A stretch of 41,974 bases of DNA from Flavobacteriaceae bacterium. Its GTDB lineage: Bacteria > Bacteroidota > Bacteroidia > Flavobacteriales > Flavobacteriaceae. Shown here one piece after another: positions 26,840 through 35,518 of this stretch (position 1 is the first letter of the stretch; the number at the start of each line of letters is the position of its first letter). Both the position numbers and the translations under genes were made by a program. Location of the stretch: assembly GCA_026710085.1 (NCBI GenBank), contig JAPORT010000095.1, positions 71,273-113,246 on the forward strand, given 5' to 3'. The notes beneath the pieces are model-generated. The model was given only the letters and a program-made list of their open reading frames with translations, was not told the DNA's origin and searched no databases.

Positions 26840-27840
26840 AAGGATTCAACAGAAAACATGATTGAAAGAGCAAAGGAGCCAATTGGAAATCCTTTCAAAG
26901 AAAGGATACCCTAAAAAATCTATAGCCGAAGTTGAGGTGTTCATCGGAAAACCATATAGAGTGCAATGTTCTCCAAAATTAGGACAACCGTTTAAGTGAT
27001 ATCTTATGAGTTATATTTTGCTATACATTTTAGGATATGAAGCGAAGCAACATTCTAATTCAAGGTGGCGAAGGAAGTCTTTCAAGAGTGCTACCGTATC
27101 CACGCATGAGCTCGTCGTTTTAAAGTTCTTCCAGTTCCAATGGCCATTTGGAAAAAAGCGGTTGACCAACGAGTCAAAGATTTATTTCATCTTTTGAAGG
27201 TTCGGCAATCAGAAGATCAGAAACCAAAACCATGAGATTATTGCAACCAAATCATAGGTTAGTAGCCGATGGAAATAGTGAACAAAAAAACGGATGAAGC
27301 CATAGACGTTAGTCGAGCATCCTCAGGTGGGGGATAAATCCTCTCATTGGAGTATGGTTAGACCCTATGTTTTATGATCGGTTGGCTGGTATTACAATGC
27401 CATTAGACTTTCAGCGCTCCAATGGCGATTGGTGGATTTGATTAAGGCAAACTTTATCCACTATCTTTTTTTTTAGTGATCGACGAATGTTCCGATACCG
27501 AGATGATGCATCTCTTTTGAGAACAAGTGGCTCAGGATTTCAAAGAATATAAGATCATCATGCAGGTGGACCAAGCCCGATGTCGCCAATCGAAAGACTT
27601 CAAGATTCCCGAAAACATTGTTTTGATCGAACAACCACCCAACAGCCTAGAACGCAATCCCGTCGAGCAGATAGGGGGGAGGTCCGAGAAAAATTTCTAG
27701 ACAACCAACTGTTTGAAACGCTAGAGGATTTGAAAGAACAACGAACTCATGGGTTCTAGGAGATTGCTGAATACGGAAAAAGATTGGAATCCTTAACGAA
27801 CTTCCCGCATATTAGAAATGTAATACAGAAAGCAATTTAG
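26840..27840 (+). mobile_element. Decayed IS630-like (DDE_3) transposase
   Basis: Stops and frameshifts throughout, but the catalytic half is readable: FFLVIDECSDTEMMHLF, then KIIMQVDQARCRQSKDFKIP, then IVLIEQPPNSLERNPVEQI. These parallel the IS630 pattern (second Asp in VxDxAxxHKSKxLKxP and the final Glu in PPYSPELNPVExxW). Upstream, KSIAEVEVFIG in the start region and the basic VKDLFHLLKVRQSEDQKPKP text fit an IS630 N-terminal region loosely. No end repeats found. It lies upstream of the susC promoter region. The segment 26668-26840 shows only the 13-mer repeat. Confidence 0.65.
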
Positions 27841-27859
27841 TATTAGCAATTTCAATTGA

Positions 27860-27867
27860 TACCTTTG
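27860..27867 (+). promoter_or_regulatory. Candidate -7 promoter box TACCTTTG upstream of the histidine kinase
   Basis: TACCTTTG fits TAnnTTTG, 153 bp before the kinase ATG, just after the IS630-like remnant. The intervening leader carries an 18-codon ORF (27930-27986) of unknown relevance. Confidence 0.35.
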
Positions 27868-28020
27868 TTGTCTAAAAAATCAGAGATCAACTCTCAAAGA
27901 CGTCCCTCAAAAAAACTTGTATTAACCGATGAATCAATTCCAGTTATTCGATGGATGGAAAGACTTAAGTTTATGCTTCAAATAATCGCGAAAAGTCAAA
28001 CCAATATGAAAAGTTAACCG

Positions 28021-29499
28021 ATGAAACTTCTTTCAAGAATACAAGGAATACTATCGCTGAGAAGATCACTTCGAGTTCAGTTTTTTTTAGCGATGATTGG
28101 AATCTTAGTGATTTCTGGATTATTAGTCATCTTAACAACTTCGTATCAATATGAAGCACAAAGAGAAAAATATCATTTTAATCGGTTGAACAGAAAAGAA
28201 TCCCAAATTATTCGTCATATTGATTACATCGTCGATAAATACAATTTAGTAGGATTAGATATTGAAAAATGGAAAAATTTGGAAAATGATTTTAATCAAA
28301 TCAATCAGATACATAGTGTCAAATATTCTTTGTTTGCCATGAATGGACAAAGTATCTTTTCTTTTTTCGTTCCTCTTGAAGTCATGACCAATGATTATCA
28401 ATTGGATTCAGAGTTGATTGAACAAATAAAAGAGGCTCCAGAAAATCGAATTCTAGAAACCAATATCAAAGAAGTGGATCAGTATAGTTCTTCTTTTCGG
28501 ATACTAAAAGATCCGCTGAATACACCCTATGCTATTTTATTTTATCCCTATTTTTCGGATATCGATATTGCAGAAAATGAACTTAATATTTTTCTACAGA
28601 GCTTTTATCAAATCTATATTTTTCTCCTAATAGGGACGATCATATTTGCATTCTTTATTGCTCGACTTGTCACACGCACCATTGAATCAGTAAGAATTAA
28701 ATTAAATCAAACGGATTTACAAGTTCAAAATGAAAAATTAGAAATAGTCAATGCGCCGATTGAAATCTTGGGGCTTATTGAAGCATACAATAAAATGATT
28801 GATCAATTAACCGCTAGCGCAAACCAGTTAGTGGAACAAGAAAAAGATTATGCATGGAGAGAAATGGCTAGACAAATAGCTCATGAAGTTAAAAATGCAT
28901 TAACCCCCATGCGATTGATTGTGCAAGACTTTATGGAACAATTTGACGTTAACAAAAAAAAATCAAAAAAGAAGTTATCAGAATTTGCTTCGACTTTACT
29001 TGAACAAATTAATTCGATGTCAGAATTGGCCGAATCCTTCTCGTATTTTACTGCTGAACCCAAGAAGAACTTGACTGAATGTGATTTGGTCAACCATACC
29101 AAATTAGTAGCTGTTTCTTTTGCCAATTTTGATGTTCGAATACAATCTTCTCATGAAAAAATCATCTATACCCTTGATGTCAATCAATGGACAAGAGTGC
29201 TCAATAATCTAATTCTTAATGCACAACAAGCCATCCCAGACCAAAGAGAAGGTTATGTTGTCATCGATTTCCAACGATTAAATGATAAAATTGTTGTTGA
29301 AGTAAGAGATAATGGATGTGGTATCAACTCTGAGTTAAGAAACGCCATTTTTGAACCTAAGTTCACTTCAAAAAATTCGGGAACAGGGCTTGGTTTAGGA
29401 ATTGTCCGAAACATCATCCTATCCCATGGGGGTACGATCACTTATGAATCAATCATCGACATAGGCACAACCTTTAGAATTGTGTTCCCGGTCAATTAA
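28021..29499 (+). CDS. Sensor histidine kinase, NtrY-like
   Basis: 492 residues. Two membrane segments (about 20-40 and 195-217) bracket an extracytoplasmic sensor domain; a HAMP-like linker follows; the phospho-acceptor is His288 in ARQIAHEVKNALTPMRLI, a variant of the NtrY/NtrB H-box AHEIKNPLTPI; N-box NLILNAQQAIP; G-boxes DNGCGINSEL and NSGTGLGLGIV. It would autophosphorylate at the inner membrane. No response regulator lies nearby, so its partner is elsewhere. The NtrY-like branch often works with sigma-54 activators; here this is only suggestive. Confidence 0.9.
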   Translation: MKLLSRIQGILSLRRSLRVQFFLAMIGILVISGLLVILTTSYQYEAQREKYHFNRLNRKESQIIRHIDYIVDKYNLVGLDIEKWKNLENDFNQINQIHSVKYSLFAMNGQSIFSFFVPLEVMTNDYQLDSELIEQIKEAPENRILETNIKEVDQYSSSFRILKDPLNTPYAILFYPYFSDIDIAENELNIFLQSFYQIYIFLLIGTIIFAFFIARLVTRTIESVRIKLNQTDLQVQNEKLEIVNAPIEILGLIEAYNKMIDQLTASANQLVEQEKDYAWREMARQIAHEVKNALTPMRLIVQDFMEQFDVNKKKSKKKLSEFASTLLEQINSMSELAESFSYFTAEPKKNLTECDLVNHTKLVAVSFANFDVRIQSSHEKIIYTLDVNQWTRVLNNLILNAQQAIPDQREGYVVIDFQRLNDKIVVEVRDNGCGINSELRNAIFEPKFTSKNSGTGLGLGIVRNIILSHGGTITYESIIDIGTTFRIVFPVN

Positions 29500-29528
29500 T
29501 GGAGGGTCAAACTCCATCGATTGCAGAT

Positions 29529-29939
29529 TTAGCAGTATTGATCGTAGGCTTCGACTAAATTTTCTGAAATCAAATATGCGGGACGACCTTCGATATGATG
29601 TCTTTCAATCATATGAACTAATGCTCCGTCTTTGAATAAGGCAATGCTTGGAGAGCTAGGCGGAAAAGGGGCCATTTTTGATCGAGCAGTGTCGGTAGCC
29701 TCTTTATCGACGCCAGCAAAAACCGTATATAATTTTTCTGGTTTTTTAGAGTGATTTAAAGAAGAGATGACCCCTGGACGAGCATTTCCCGCAGCACATC
29801 CACAAACGGAATTCACCACGACTAGGGCAGTGGTTTTTTCAGCAAGAGCATCATCAACTTCAGATGAAGTCAATAGTTCGTTAAATCCTGCTTGAACAAG
29901 CTCTAATCGCATGGGTGCAACTAATGATTCTGGATACAT
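29529..29939 (-). CDS. brxB: Bacilliredoxin (BrxA/BrxB, YphP/YqiW family)
   Basis: The active-site motif [11 protein letters not shown] (Cys-Gly-Cys) and the opening [11 protein letters not shown] are diagnostic of bacilliredoxins, thioredoxin-like proteins that remove low-molecular-weight thiols from protein cysteines. The longest frame opens with TTG at 30008, but ATG 29939 gives 136 residues, the usual length, and has a TACCTTTG promoter box about 18 bp upstream, so it is chosen. The gene is convergent with the histidine kinase. It hints at thiol redox control, in a genome stretch that also carries cysteine-related genes. Confidence 0.88.
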   Translation of the reverse strand: MYPESLVAPMRLELVQAGFNELLTSSEVDDALAEKTTALVVVNSVCGCAAGNARPGVISSLNHSKKPEKLYTVFAGVDKEATDTARSKMAPFPPSSPSIALFKDGALVHMIERHHIEGRPAYLISENLVEAYDQYC

Positions 29940-29956
29940 GACTATGTGTTTTTTTG

Positions 29957-29964
29957 CAAAGGTA
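29957..29964 (-). promoter_or_regulatory. Candidate -7 promoter box TACCTTTG for the bacilliredoxin gene
   Basis: TACCTTTG on the minus strand, ending 17 bp before ATG 29939. It lies inside the longer TTG-started frame and therefore argues for the shorter protein. Confidence 0.45.
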
Positions 29965-30052
29965 TAAATATCCCAACCAAAGCTGATTAATTTGTTAGAT
30001 TTGTTCAACCATCAGAGTGAGATATTTTCTTCCGGTTTAATGACTTTCTGAT

Positions 30053-30787
30053 TTGAGATTCTTAGTGGCATTTTTCGGTTTGATTTTCATCAAACCATGG
30101 TTTCTTGGTGCAACTATTGGGTATTTCGTAGGCTTTTTAATTGAAAAGTTATTTTCCAGTTCTTCACAAAGAACAAGAACTGCTTTTTCTTATCAAAATG
30201 ATGCTAGGCATCTTGATTTACGTGTCAAAATCCTCATGCTAGCCATGAGGATTGCAAAAGTAGATGGCAATATTTTACAAAGTGAAAAAACATTCATCAG
30301 GAGTTATTTTTCAAGTGTTTATGGGCCTGTCGAAGTCGATCGTATGGTCCGTACTGTTCGGAATAATCCGAATTATTTAAATCTCAGCTCAGGAGAAATC
30401 GCCAGAGAGTTTGGTCAAAAATTAAAATATGCACTTCGAGCGACGTTATTGCATGTTCTGTTCCGAGTTGCTGAAGCTGATGGAAAAATCAGTCCTGCAG
30501 AGGTCCAAGAAATTGAAAAGATTGCTCGGCTTTTGGGGGTTACTCAAGCCGATTATGATAGTGTTAAAGCCATGTTTTTTCAGGTCAATGATTCTGCCTT
30601 TACCATTTTAGAGGTAAGTCCTAACGCAAGTGTCGCTGAAATCAAGCAAGCTTATCGGACAATGGTCAAAAAATATCATCCAGATCGAATACGTTCTGAC
30701 GATCCCGCCATCAAGCAAAGTGCCAAAGAAAAGTTTTTGCTAATTCAAGAGGCATATGAAGAAATAAAAAAGAAAAAGGGATTTTGA
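30053..30787 (+). CDS. DjlA-like membrane protein with TerB-like and DnaJ domains
   Basis: 244 residues. N-terminal hydrophobic segment (about 1-30, with [12 protein letters not shown]) as in DjlA; a TerB-like helical domain (about 55-170; [15 protein letters not shown] and [14 protein letters not shown] are the paired acidic motifs of that fold); and a C-terminal J domain with the essential HPD at 209-211 (KKYHPDR). It should recruit DnaK at the inner membrane. The only possible start in the frame is TTG 30053, because a stop lies just upstream. Confidence 0.88.
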   Translation: MRFLVAFFGLIFIKPWFLGATIGYFVGFLIEKLFSSSSQRTRTAFSYQNDARHLDLRVKILMLAMRIAKVDGNILQSEKTFIRSYFSSVYGPVEVDRMVRTVRNNPNYLNLSSGEIAREFGQKLKYALRATLLHVLFRVAEADGKISPAEVQEIEKIARLLGVTQADYDSVKAMFFQVNDSAFTILEVSPNASVAEIKQAYRTMVKKYHPDRIRSDDPAIKQSAKEKFLLIQEAYEEIKKKKGF

Positions 30788-30869
30788 GGATGTGATGGTC
30801 GATGTTGATAAAGGAAGTAGATGTAAAAGATTTAGTTTCACTTGTTGAATTAAAACAATCCCCAAAAGA

Positions 30870-31460
30870 ATGATAGACAAACTGTTCTTTTTTCTCAAAT
30901 TAGGTTTTAATCATGTGTTGGACTTTACGGCGCTAGACCATGTGCTTTTTTTGGTGGTGATGGCTTTGCCTTTTTCATTGAAGCATTGGAAAGATTTAAT
31001 CATCATTGTAAGCATCTTTACCATTGGTCATAGTGTCTCGATGCTTGTTGTTTACATGGGTCTTTATCCTCATTCCATGAACTGGATTGAACTTATGATT
31101 TCTCTGTCTATAGTCTTGGTGGCGACAAAAAATATTTTTACAAATAAAAAATCAACAAGAACCTATGACAGAAAATGGTTTTATTGGTTGGTTACTTTAT
31201 TTTTTGGACTAATTCATGGATTTGGTTTTGGCAGTTTTTTTAGACAAGCAAGCGATCAAGGAGAAGCATTTGTAACTCTTGTAGGATTTGCTTTTGGTGT
31301 TGAAGTAGCCCAGCTGATGGTGGTGGGGATTGTTGTCCTTTTAAACTATATTCTGATTCAAAGAATCAAAGTCGTAGAATTTTTTTGGCTTCTATTCGTT
31401 AGTTCAATCGTATTGATTGAAGCCACGCGAATGGTCATTAGAAATATTATGGAATTGTAG
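30870..31460 (+). CDS. HupE/UreJ-like membrane protein
   Basis: 196 residues with six or so hydrophobic segments. The N-terminus GFNHVLDFTALDHVLFLVVM matches the HupE/UreJ-2 pattern (GxxHxLxxxxxDHxLFL), with His and Asp residues that may bind metal. Further His in IGHSVSMLV and GLIHGFGFG. HupE/UreJ proteins are linked with nickel or other transition-metal handling, but no hydrogenase or urease lies here. Stop codons of this gene and cysN face each other 6 bp apart. Confidence 0.8.
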   Translation: MIDKLFFFLKLGFNHVLDFTALDHVLFLVVMALPFSLKHWKDLIIIVSIFTIGHSVSMLVVYMGLYPHSMNWIELMISLSIVLVATKNIFTNKKSTRTYDRKWFYWLVTLFFGLIHGFGFGSFFRQASDQGEAFVTLVGFAFGVEVAQLMVVGIVVLLNYILIQRIKVVEFFWLLFVSSIVLIEATRMVIRNIMEL

Positions 31461-31466
31461 CATCTT

Positions 31467-32711
31467 TTAGTTGATAAATCCTACTCCTGCTGTATTGTTT
31501 GTTAAATAATTGATTAAGATAAAAGACCCTAGTGGTTTGTTCTCTGCAAAGGGTCTGATGAGCAATTCTTGTCCCAATTGAAATTGAACTTTACCTAAAT
31601 CATTGATTTGAAGATAATTGATGTTTTCAATCCCGCCAGTAATTAAGTTCATTTTCCCTTCTACTGAAACCACTTTGCAAAGAATACGATTGACCCCATG
31701 TTGCATCCAGTATTTATTTCCATGTTCTAAAGCATCGCTTTCCATCCAACATACAGTCGCCTTGAATCGGTTCGTCTTTTGGAGGGTATGAGGATCTGAA
31801 ACAATGACCGAACCCCGAGAAATATCAATGTCATCTTTTAGATAGAGGGTGATGTTTTCAGATTCCTTTGCCTCATGGGTTTCTTTCCCATGATGCTCTA
31901 TTTTGGTGATGTTGGAAACATTAGAACCTGGAAATACCACCACACTTGAGTGATTCATGAATTTTCCGCAGGCAACTTTTCCAGCATATCCTCTTGGAAC
32001 AGACCCAGTTTGGTCTTTAGGACGCAAAACATATTGTACATTCAAAACGCTATCTTTTGATGATGGTTCCACAACATTTAATCGTTCAATTAAATCAAGC
32101 AATATGTTTCCTTGATACCATGGTATGTGAACGCTTTTAGAGACAATATTATCACCATGGAGAGCTGAAATAGGAATAAAAAATAATTTTTGATGTAATC
32201 GATTGGAGGATTGATTCAGGCTCAAAATGTCTTTTTGAATTTCCTTGAATTTAAGTTCAGAAAAGCCGATAAGGTCCATTTTATTAATCGCAAAAATTAA
32301 TTGAGAGATTCCTAATAGTGAGGTGATTCTGAAATGTCTGATGGTTTGTTCAGAAACTCCTTTTTGTGCATCTAATAAAATAATGGCAGCATGTGCTGTT
32401 GAAGCACCCGTCACCATATTTCGTGTGTACTCAACATGACCTGGCGAGTCAGCAATGATGTATCGTCGGGTTGAGGTTTGTAAATAAATATGAGAAACAT
32501 CAATGGTGATGCCTTGCCTTCTTTCAGTCAATAGCCCATCAGTTGCTAATGAAAAATCGACATACCCTTTATTGTCAATACGACTTTTTTCTTCAATGTG
32601 TTCTAACTGATCTTTTTTTAAAGATTTTGTTTCAAAAAGCAATCGACCGATCAGGGTGCTTTTACCATCATCGACGCTACCAGCAGTAGCAATTCTAATG
32701 ATTTGTTTCAA
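31467..32711 (-). CDS. cysN: Sulfate adenylyltransferase subunit 1 (GTPase)
   Basis: 414 residues, a translation-factor-like GTPase: G1 GSVDDGKSTL (11-20), effector-loop region RRQGITIDV, G3 DSPGHVEYTRNM, G4 NKMDL, G5 near ISALHGD, followed by two beta-barrel domains. With CysD it drives ATP sulfurylase, making adenosine 5'-phosphosulfate. Length fits CysN alone, with no fused CysC kinase. It is last in the minus-strand run DUF2061-cysH-cysD-cysN; 3 bp separate it from cysD. Confidence 0.95.
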   Translation of the reverse strand: MKQIIRIATAGSVDDGKSTLIGRLLFETKSLKKDQLEHIEEKSRIDNKGYVDFSLATDGLLTERRQGITIDVSHIYLQTSTRRYIIADSPGHVEYTRNMVTGASTAHAAIILLDAQKGVSEQTIRHFRITSLLGISQLIFAINKMDLIGFSELKFKEIQKDILSLNQSSNRLHQKLFFIPISALHGDNIVSKSVHIPWYQGNILLDLIERLNVVEPSSKDSVLNVQYVLRPKDQTGSVPRGYAGKVACGKFMNHSSVVVFPGSNVSNITKIEHHGKETHEAKESENITLYLKDDIDISRGSVIVSDPHTLQKTNRFKATVCWMESDALEHGNKYWMQHGVNRILCKVVSVEGKMNLITGGIENINYLQINDLGKVQFQLGQELLIRPFAENKPLGSFILINYLTNNTAGVGFIN

Positions 32712-32714
32712 GGT

Positions 32715-33602
32715 CTAGAAATAACCGACTTTTTTTCGCTCTTCCATAGCTCCTTCAGAACGTTTGTCATCCATTCTTGCCCCTCTTTCGGAAAAGGAGG
32801 ATTGTTTGATTTCATGGATCACCGAACCAATATCTTGAGCATCAGATAAAACGGCAGCAGTACAACTTAAATCCCCAACAGTTCGAAAACGAACCATTTT
32901 GGTTTCGATTTGATCATTAGAAATTTGAGATAATTTGCTAGCAGGCATCCATTGTCCATTTTTAAGAAATACTTTTCGTTGATGAGCATAGTATATAGAG
33001 GGCAACTCTAGCTTTTGATCCCGAATATATTCCCAAACATCTAGTTCTGTCCAATTCGAAATCGGAAAAACCCTCACATTTTCTCCATGATGGATCAAGC
33101 CATTTAAAAAATCAAAGACTTCGGGGCGTTGTAATTTTTCATTCCATTGACCAAAAATATCTCGAACAGAAAATACTCGTTCTTTGGCCCTTGCTTTTTC
33201 TTCGTCTCGTCGTGCTCCTCCAATACAAGCATCGATTTTAAAACGTTCAATGGTTTCCAATAAGGTTGTGGTTTGCAATATATTACGACTAGCATCTTTG
33301 CCTTTTTCTTCAATGACGGTCCCTCGATCAATGCTGTCTTGCACATAACCAACATGTAAGGTGACATTATATTTTTTCACTAAGTAGTCGCGATGTCGAA
33401 TGGTTTCAGGAAAATTATGTCCTGTATCGATATGCAATAATGGATATGGAATGGTCGCAGGAGCAAATGCTTTTTGACTTAAATGGAGTAAGGCAATAGA
33501 ATCTTTGCCACCAGAAAAAAGAAGACTTGGATTTTGAAATTGCCCTGCGACTTCTCTCAATATATAAATGGCTTGTTCTTCAAGATAGTTTGAGGTAATC
33601 AT
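32715..33602 (-). CDS. cysD: Sulfate adenylyltransferase subunit 2
   Basis: PP-loop ATP pyrophosphatase-type subunit with LLFSGGKDSIALLHL (SGGKDS loop), HIDTGHNFPETIRHRD, and the C-terminal RTVGDLSCTAAV and GARMDD, all typical of CysD. The longest frame opens at 33722, inside cysH. The start at 33602 (ATG ATT ACC) gives 295 residues, the usual size, and a 4-bp ATGA overlap with the cysH stop, so it is preferred. Confidence 0.94.
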   Translation of the reverse strand: MITSNYLEEQAIYILREVAGQFQNPSLLFSGGKDSIALLHLSQKAFAPATIPYPLLHIDTGHNFPETIRHRDYLVKKYNVTLHVGYVQDSIDRGTVIEEKGKDASRNILQTTTLLETIERFKIDACIGGARRDEEKARAKERVFSVRDIFGQWNEKLQRPEVFDFLNGLIHHGENVRVFPISNWTELDVWEYIRDQKLELPSIYYAHQRKVFLKNGQWMPASKLSQISNDQIETKMVRFRTVGDLSCTAAVLSDAQDIGSVIHEIKQSSFSERGARMDDKRSEGAMEERKKVGYF

Positions 33603-34318
33603 TGGATGTTTTGAAATGGTTCGTTGATATGAAGCCCACACTCTCTTTTGCTTTCTTCCCACCACCATCTGCCAGCTCGAATATCTTCTCCAGCTTTGAT
33701 GGGTCTCGTGCATGGAGCACATCCAATGGAGGGATATCCTAAAGCATGCAATGGATTTTGAGGAATATTAAATTGGTCGATAAAATGATTGATTTCCTTG
33801 AGAGTCCAATGGATCAAGGGATTGTATTTGGTAATTTGAAATTGTTGATCCCACTGAAATCGTTTCAAATTTTGACGATGCTGACTTTGCTGTGCTCTCA
33901 ATCCTGTTATCCAAAGATCGGCTCCCTTCAAGACTCGTTTCAATACGTTGGTCTTTCTGATACGACAACACGCTTTTCTATTTTCAATACTGCGGTAAAA
34001 ACTATTAACTCCGGTGGCCTGAATAAAATCCTCAAGTTCTTGATGATCGGGATGATACACCTGAATTGACTTTTGATATTGAGTCATGGTTTGTTCTAAG
34101 AGATGTTGGGTTTGTTCAAACAATCTTCCAGTATCTAAGGTAAAAATGGTGATCGGTAAGTCATTTGTAAAAATCACATGAGTTAACATCTGATCTTCTT
34201 GACCTAGAGAAGATGAAAATACGATCTTTTCAAAACCTTCAACAGATAAAAGAGATAACCCTTGATCTAAGGATACATCTTGAAATTTTTGATTGAGTCG
34301 ATCTAAATTGTGACTCAT
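33599..34318 (-). CDS. cysH: Adenylylsulfate (APS)/PAPS reductase with 4Fe-4S site
   Basis: 239 residues. The PP-loop-like segment SSSLGQED is near 37-44. The cluster ligands CC at 118-119 and CxxC at 201-204 (IGCAPCTRP) and the reductant Cys in KRECGLH near the C-terminus are all present. The CC/CxxC set marks the 4Fe-4S branch, which generally prefers APS; the absence of cysC nearby fits this. It reduces the activated sulfate to sulfite with thioredoxin. ATG at 34318 shares its A with the TGA of the preceding gene (GTG 34321 is also possible). Confidence 0.93.
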   Translation of the reverse strand: MSHNLDRLNQKFQDVSLDQGLSLLSVEGFEKIVFSSSLGQEDQMLTHVIFTNDLPITIFTLDTGRLFEQTQHLLEQTMTQYQKSIQVYHPDHQELEDFIQATGVNSFYRSIENRKACCRIRKTNVLKRVLKGADLWITGLRAQQSQHRQNLKRFQWDQQFQITKYNPLIHWTLKEINHFIDQFNIPQNPLHALGYPSIGCAPCTRPIKAGEDIRAGRWWWEESKRECGLHINEPFQNIQ

Positions 34319-34593
34319 CACTCACTTTTTTTCCCCCAACTCAGTCTATTCCATGCCCTTTCATGAATAAAATACAACACCATTTTTGTGACTAATTCAA
34401 TAAATCCGATAGAAAGTGCCTCAACAATGGTACCAGTTATGAAATAGGAAATCAAAATCGTATCAAGAGTCCCCAAGAATCGCCAACTAAATGCTTTGAC
34501 AACACTTCGAGAAACTGATTCAGAATATTTCTTTTTAGGTTTTTGAATCGGTGAGCGAGAATATTTCTTGCTAAGTAAGATATCAATTAGCAT
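34318..34593 (-). CDS. DUF2061 small membrane protein, first gene of the sulfate-assimilation operon
   Basis: 91 residues. After a basic N-terminus, the segment SVVKAFSWRFLGTLDTILISYFITG, then EALSIGFIELVTKMVLYFIHERAW, matches DUF2061: two membrane helices with the characteristic K-A-x-x-W-R and HERxW ends. DUF2061 genes often head cys operons; the role is unknown. Overlap with cysH by one base makes coupled translation likely. A TATATTTG box lies 37 bp upstream of the ATG. Confidence 0.85.
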   Translation of the reverse strand: MLIDILLSKKYSRSPIQKPKKKYSESVSRSVVKAFSWRFLGTLDTILISYFITGTIVEALSIGFIELVTKMVLYFIHERAWNRLSWGKKSE

Positions 34594-34629
34594 ACTTCTG
34601 AGTCCTTACCCAAGGTATGGGATGTTCGG

Positions 34630-34637
34630 CAAATATA
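34630..34637 (-). promoter_or_regulatory. Candidate -7 promoter box TATATTTG for the cys operon
   Basis: TATATTTG on the minus strand, ending 36 bp before the DUF2061 start; fits TAnnTTTG. A TTG lies 24 bp further upstream, slightly beyond the usual 19-21 spacing. No Cys-rich leader ORF is present here, unlike susC. The rest of the gap 34638-34892 shows nothing recognisable. Confidence 0.45.
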
Positions 34638-34892
34638 AAGACAATAGGACTTATACTCATTCAAATTCTGTTTGATGTCCATTTCACGTCACCTTCTTTC
34701 TTGACAAATAAGATGGATTTGTCATTCACCTCGATGATGATCGGTAGGTCATAGATCAGAAATTGAAGAAGTAAATTGGTGTGAATGAATCGATTCTATT
34801 TTAGGTGTTGATTCCTTTGGAATGGATAAAATAAAGGGCATGAATGTTCTAAAGAGCATTGATACTATCATCCCCAAAATGAATTCTTATTG

Positions 34893-34900
34893 TACTTTTG
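34893..34900 (+). promoter_or_regulatory. Candidate -7 promoter box TACTTTTG for the DUF5706 gene
   Basis: TACTTTTG fits TAnnTTTG and overlaps the TTG (34898) that opens the longest frame, so translation should begin further in, at ATG 34907 or 34916. Confidence 0.45.
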
Positions 34901-34915
34901 ATTCGTATGAAATCA

Positions 34916-35500
34916 ATGGATGTCAAAAAAACGGAAGAGAGCACTCTTGGTCAGTTTGAAAGTAAAAAAGAACCAAGAAAATCCTTACAGACATTTTTAA
35001 GGAATCAGAATAGATTGTATGTGAATTCTTTCAATATCATTGACCGAAAAGCTTCCATTATGATTCGGATGAACTCCATTATTATTTCAGGAGTCTTTTT
35101 GTTTTACAACAATGTTAGGGATGTCGAGTTGGGAAGTCTAATTGGATTAATCTTAATCGTCTGTTGTTTTTTGTCTTTATTATTTGCATTAAATGCTTCT
35201 CGGCCAAATTCCTTTGGCGCTTATTTATTTATCAGGCAGAACACGAAAAAACGTCAATTAAAAACGGAAGAAACCGTTTTCGTGACCGGAGTCAATGCTC
35301 ACGTTTCGGAAGAAGAATTTGAAGAAGCTTTTGATAAAATCGTTAAAAATCAAAAACTTCAAATAGGGAATCAAGCCAGAGCAGCTCATATGTTTGAAAA
35401 GCGAATTAGAAATGCTTTTTTTCTTATTGAAATATCATATTTGACATTTATGGTTGGTTTTATAGGTGTCGTGGTCTTATTCATCATCGGCAATCTCTAG
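34916..35500 (+). CDS. Pycsar-effector-like membrane protein (DUF5706), orphan
   Basis: About 194 residues. The stretch IDRKASIMIRMNSIIISGVFLFY is the hallmark start of DUF5706 (Pycsar effector, PycTM-like), followed by a second helix (IGLILIVCCFLSLLFALNA), a charged cytoplasmic stretch (about residues 90-160) and a C-terminal hydrophobic pair (FFLIEISYLTFMVGFIGVVVLFII). In Pycsar immunity this domain forms membrane pores when a cyclic pyrimidine nucleotide is made. No pyrimidine cyclase and no fused HD phosphohydrolase domain is seen, so this may be a housekeeping relative. The metallophosphatase gene follows after 18 bp. ATG 34916 is chosen because the promoter box overlaps earlier starts. 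Confidence 0.75.
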   Translation: MDVKKTEESTLGQFESKKEPRKSLQTFLRNQNRLYVNSFNIIDRKASIMIRMNSIIISGVFLFYNNVRDVELGSLIGLILIVCCFLSLLFALNASRPNSFGAYLFIRQNTKKRQLKTEETVFVTGVNAHVSEEEFEEAFDKIVKNQKLQIGNQARAAHMFEKRIRNAFFLIEISYLTFMVGFIGVVVLFIIGNL

Positions 35501-35518
35501 TACGCTATTGCTTTTTCC

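Noticed and set aside
33603-33722. Longer N-terminus of CysD
   Set aside because: It would overlap cysH by 120 bp; the internal ATG gives normal CysD length and a 4-bp overlap.
34898-35500. A complete Pycsar anti-phage operon
   Set aside because: Only a DUF5706-like protein is present; no pyrimidine cyclase gene lies within reach on either strand, and the neighbour is a phosphoesterase.
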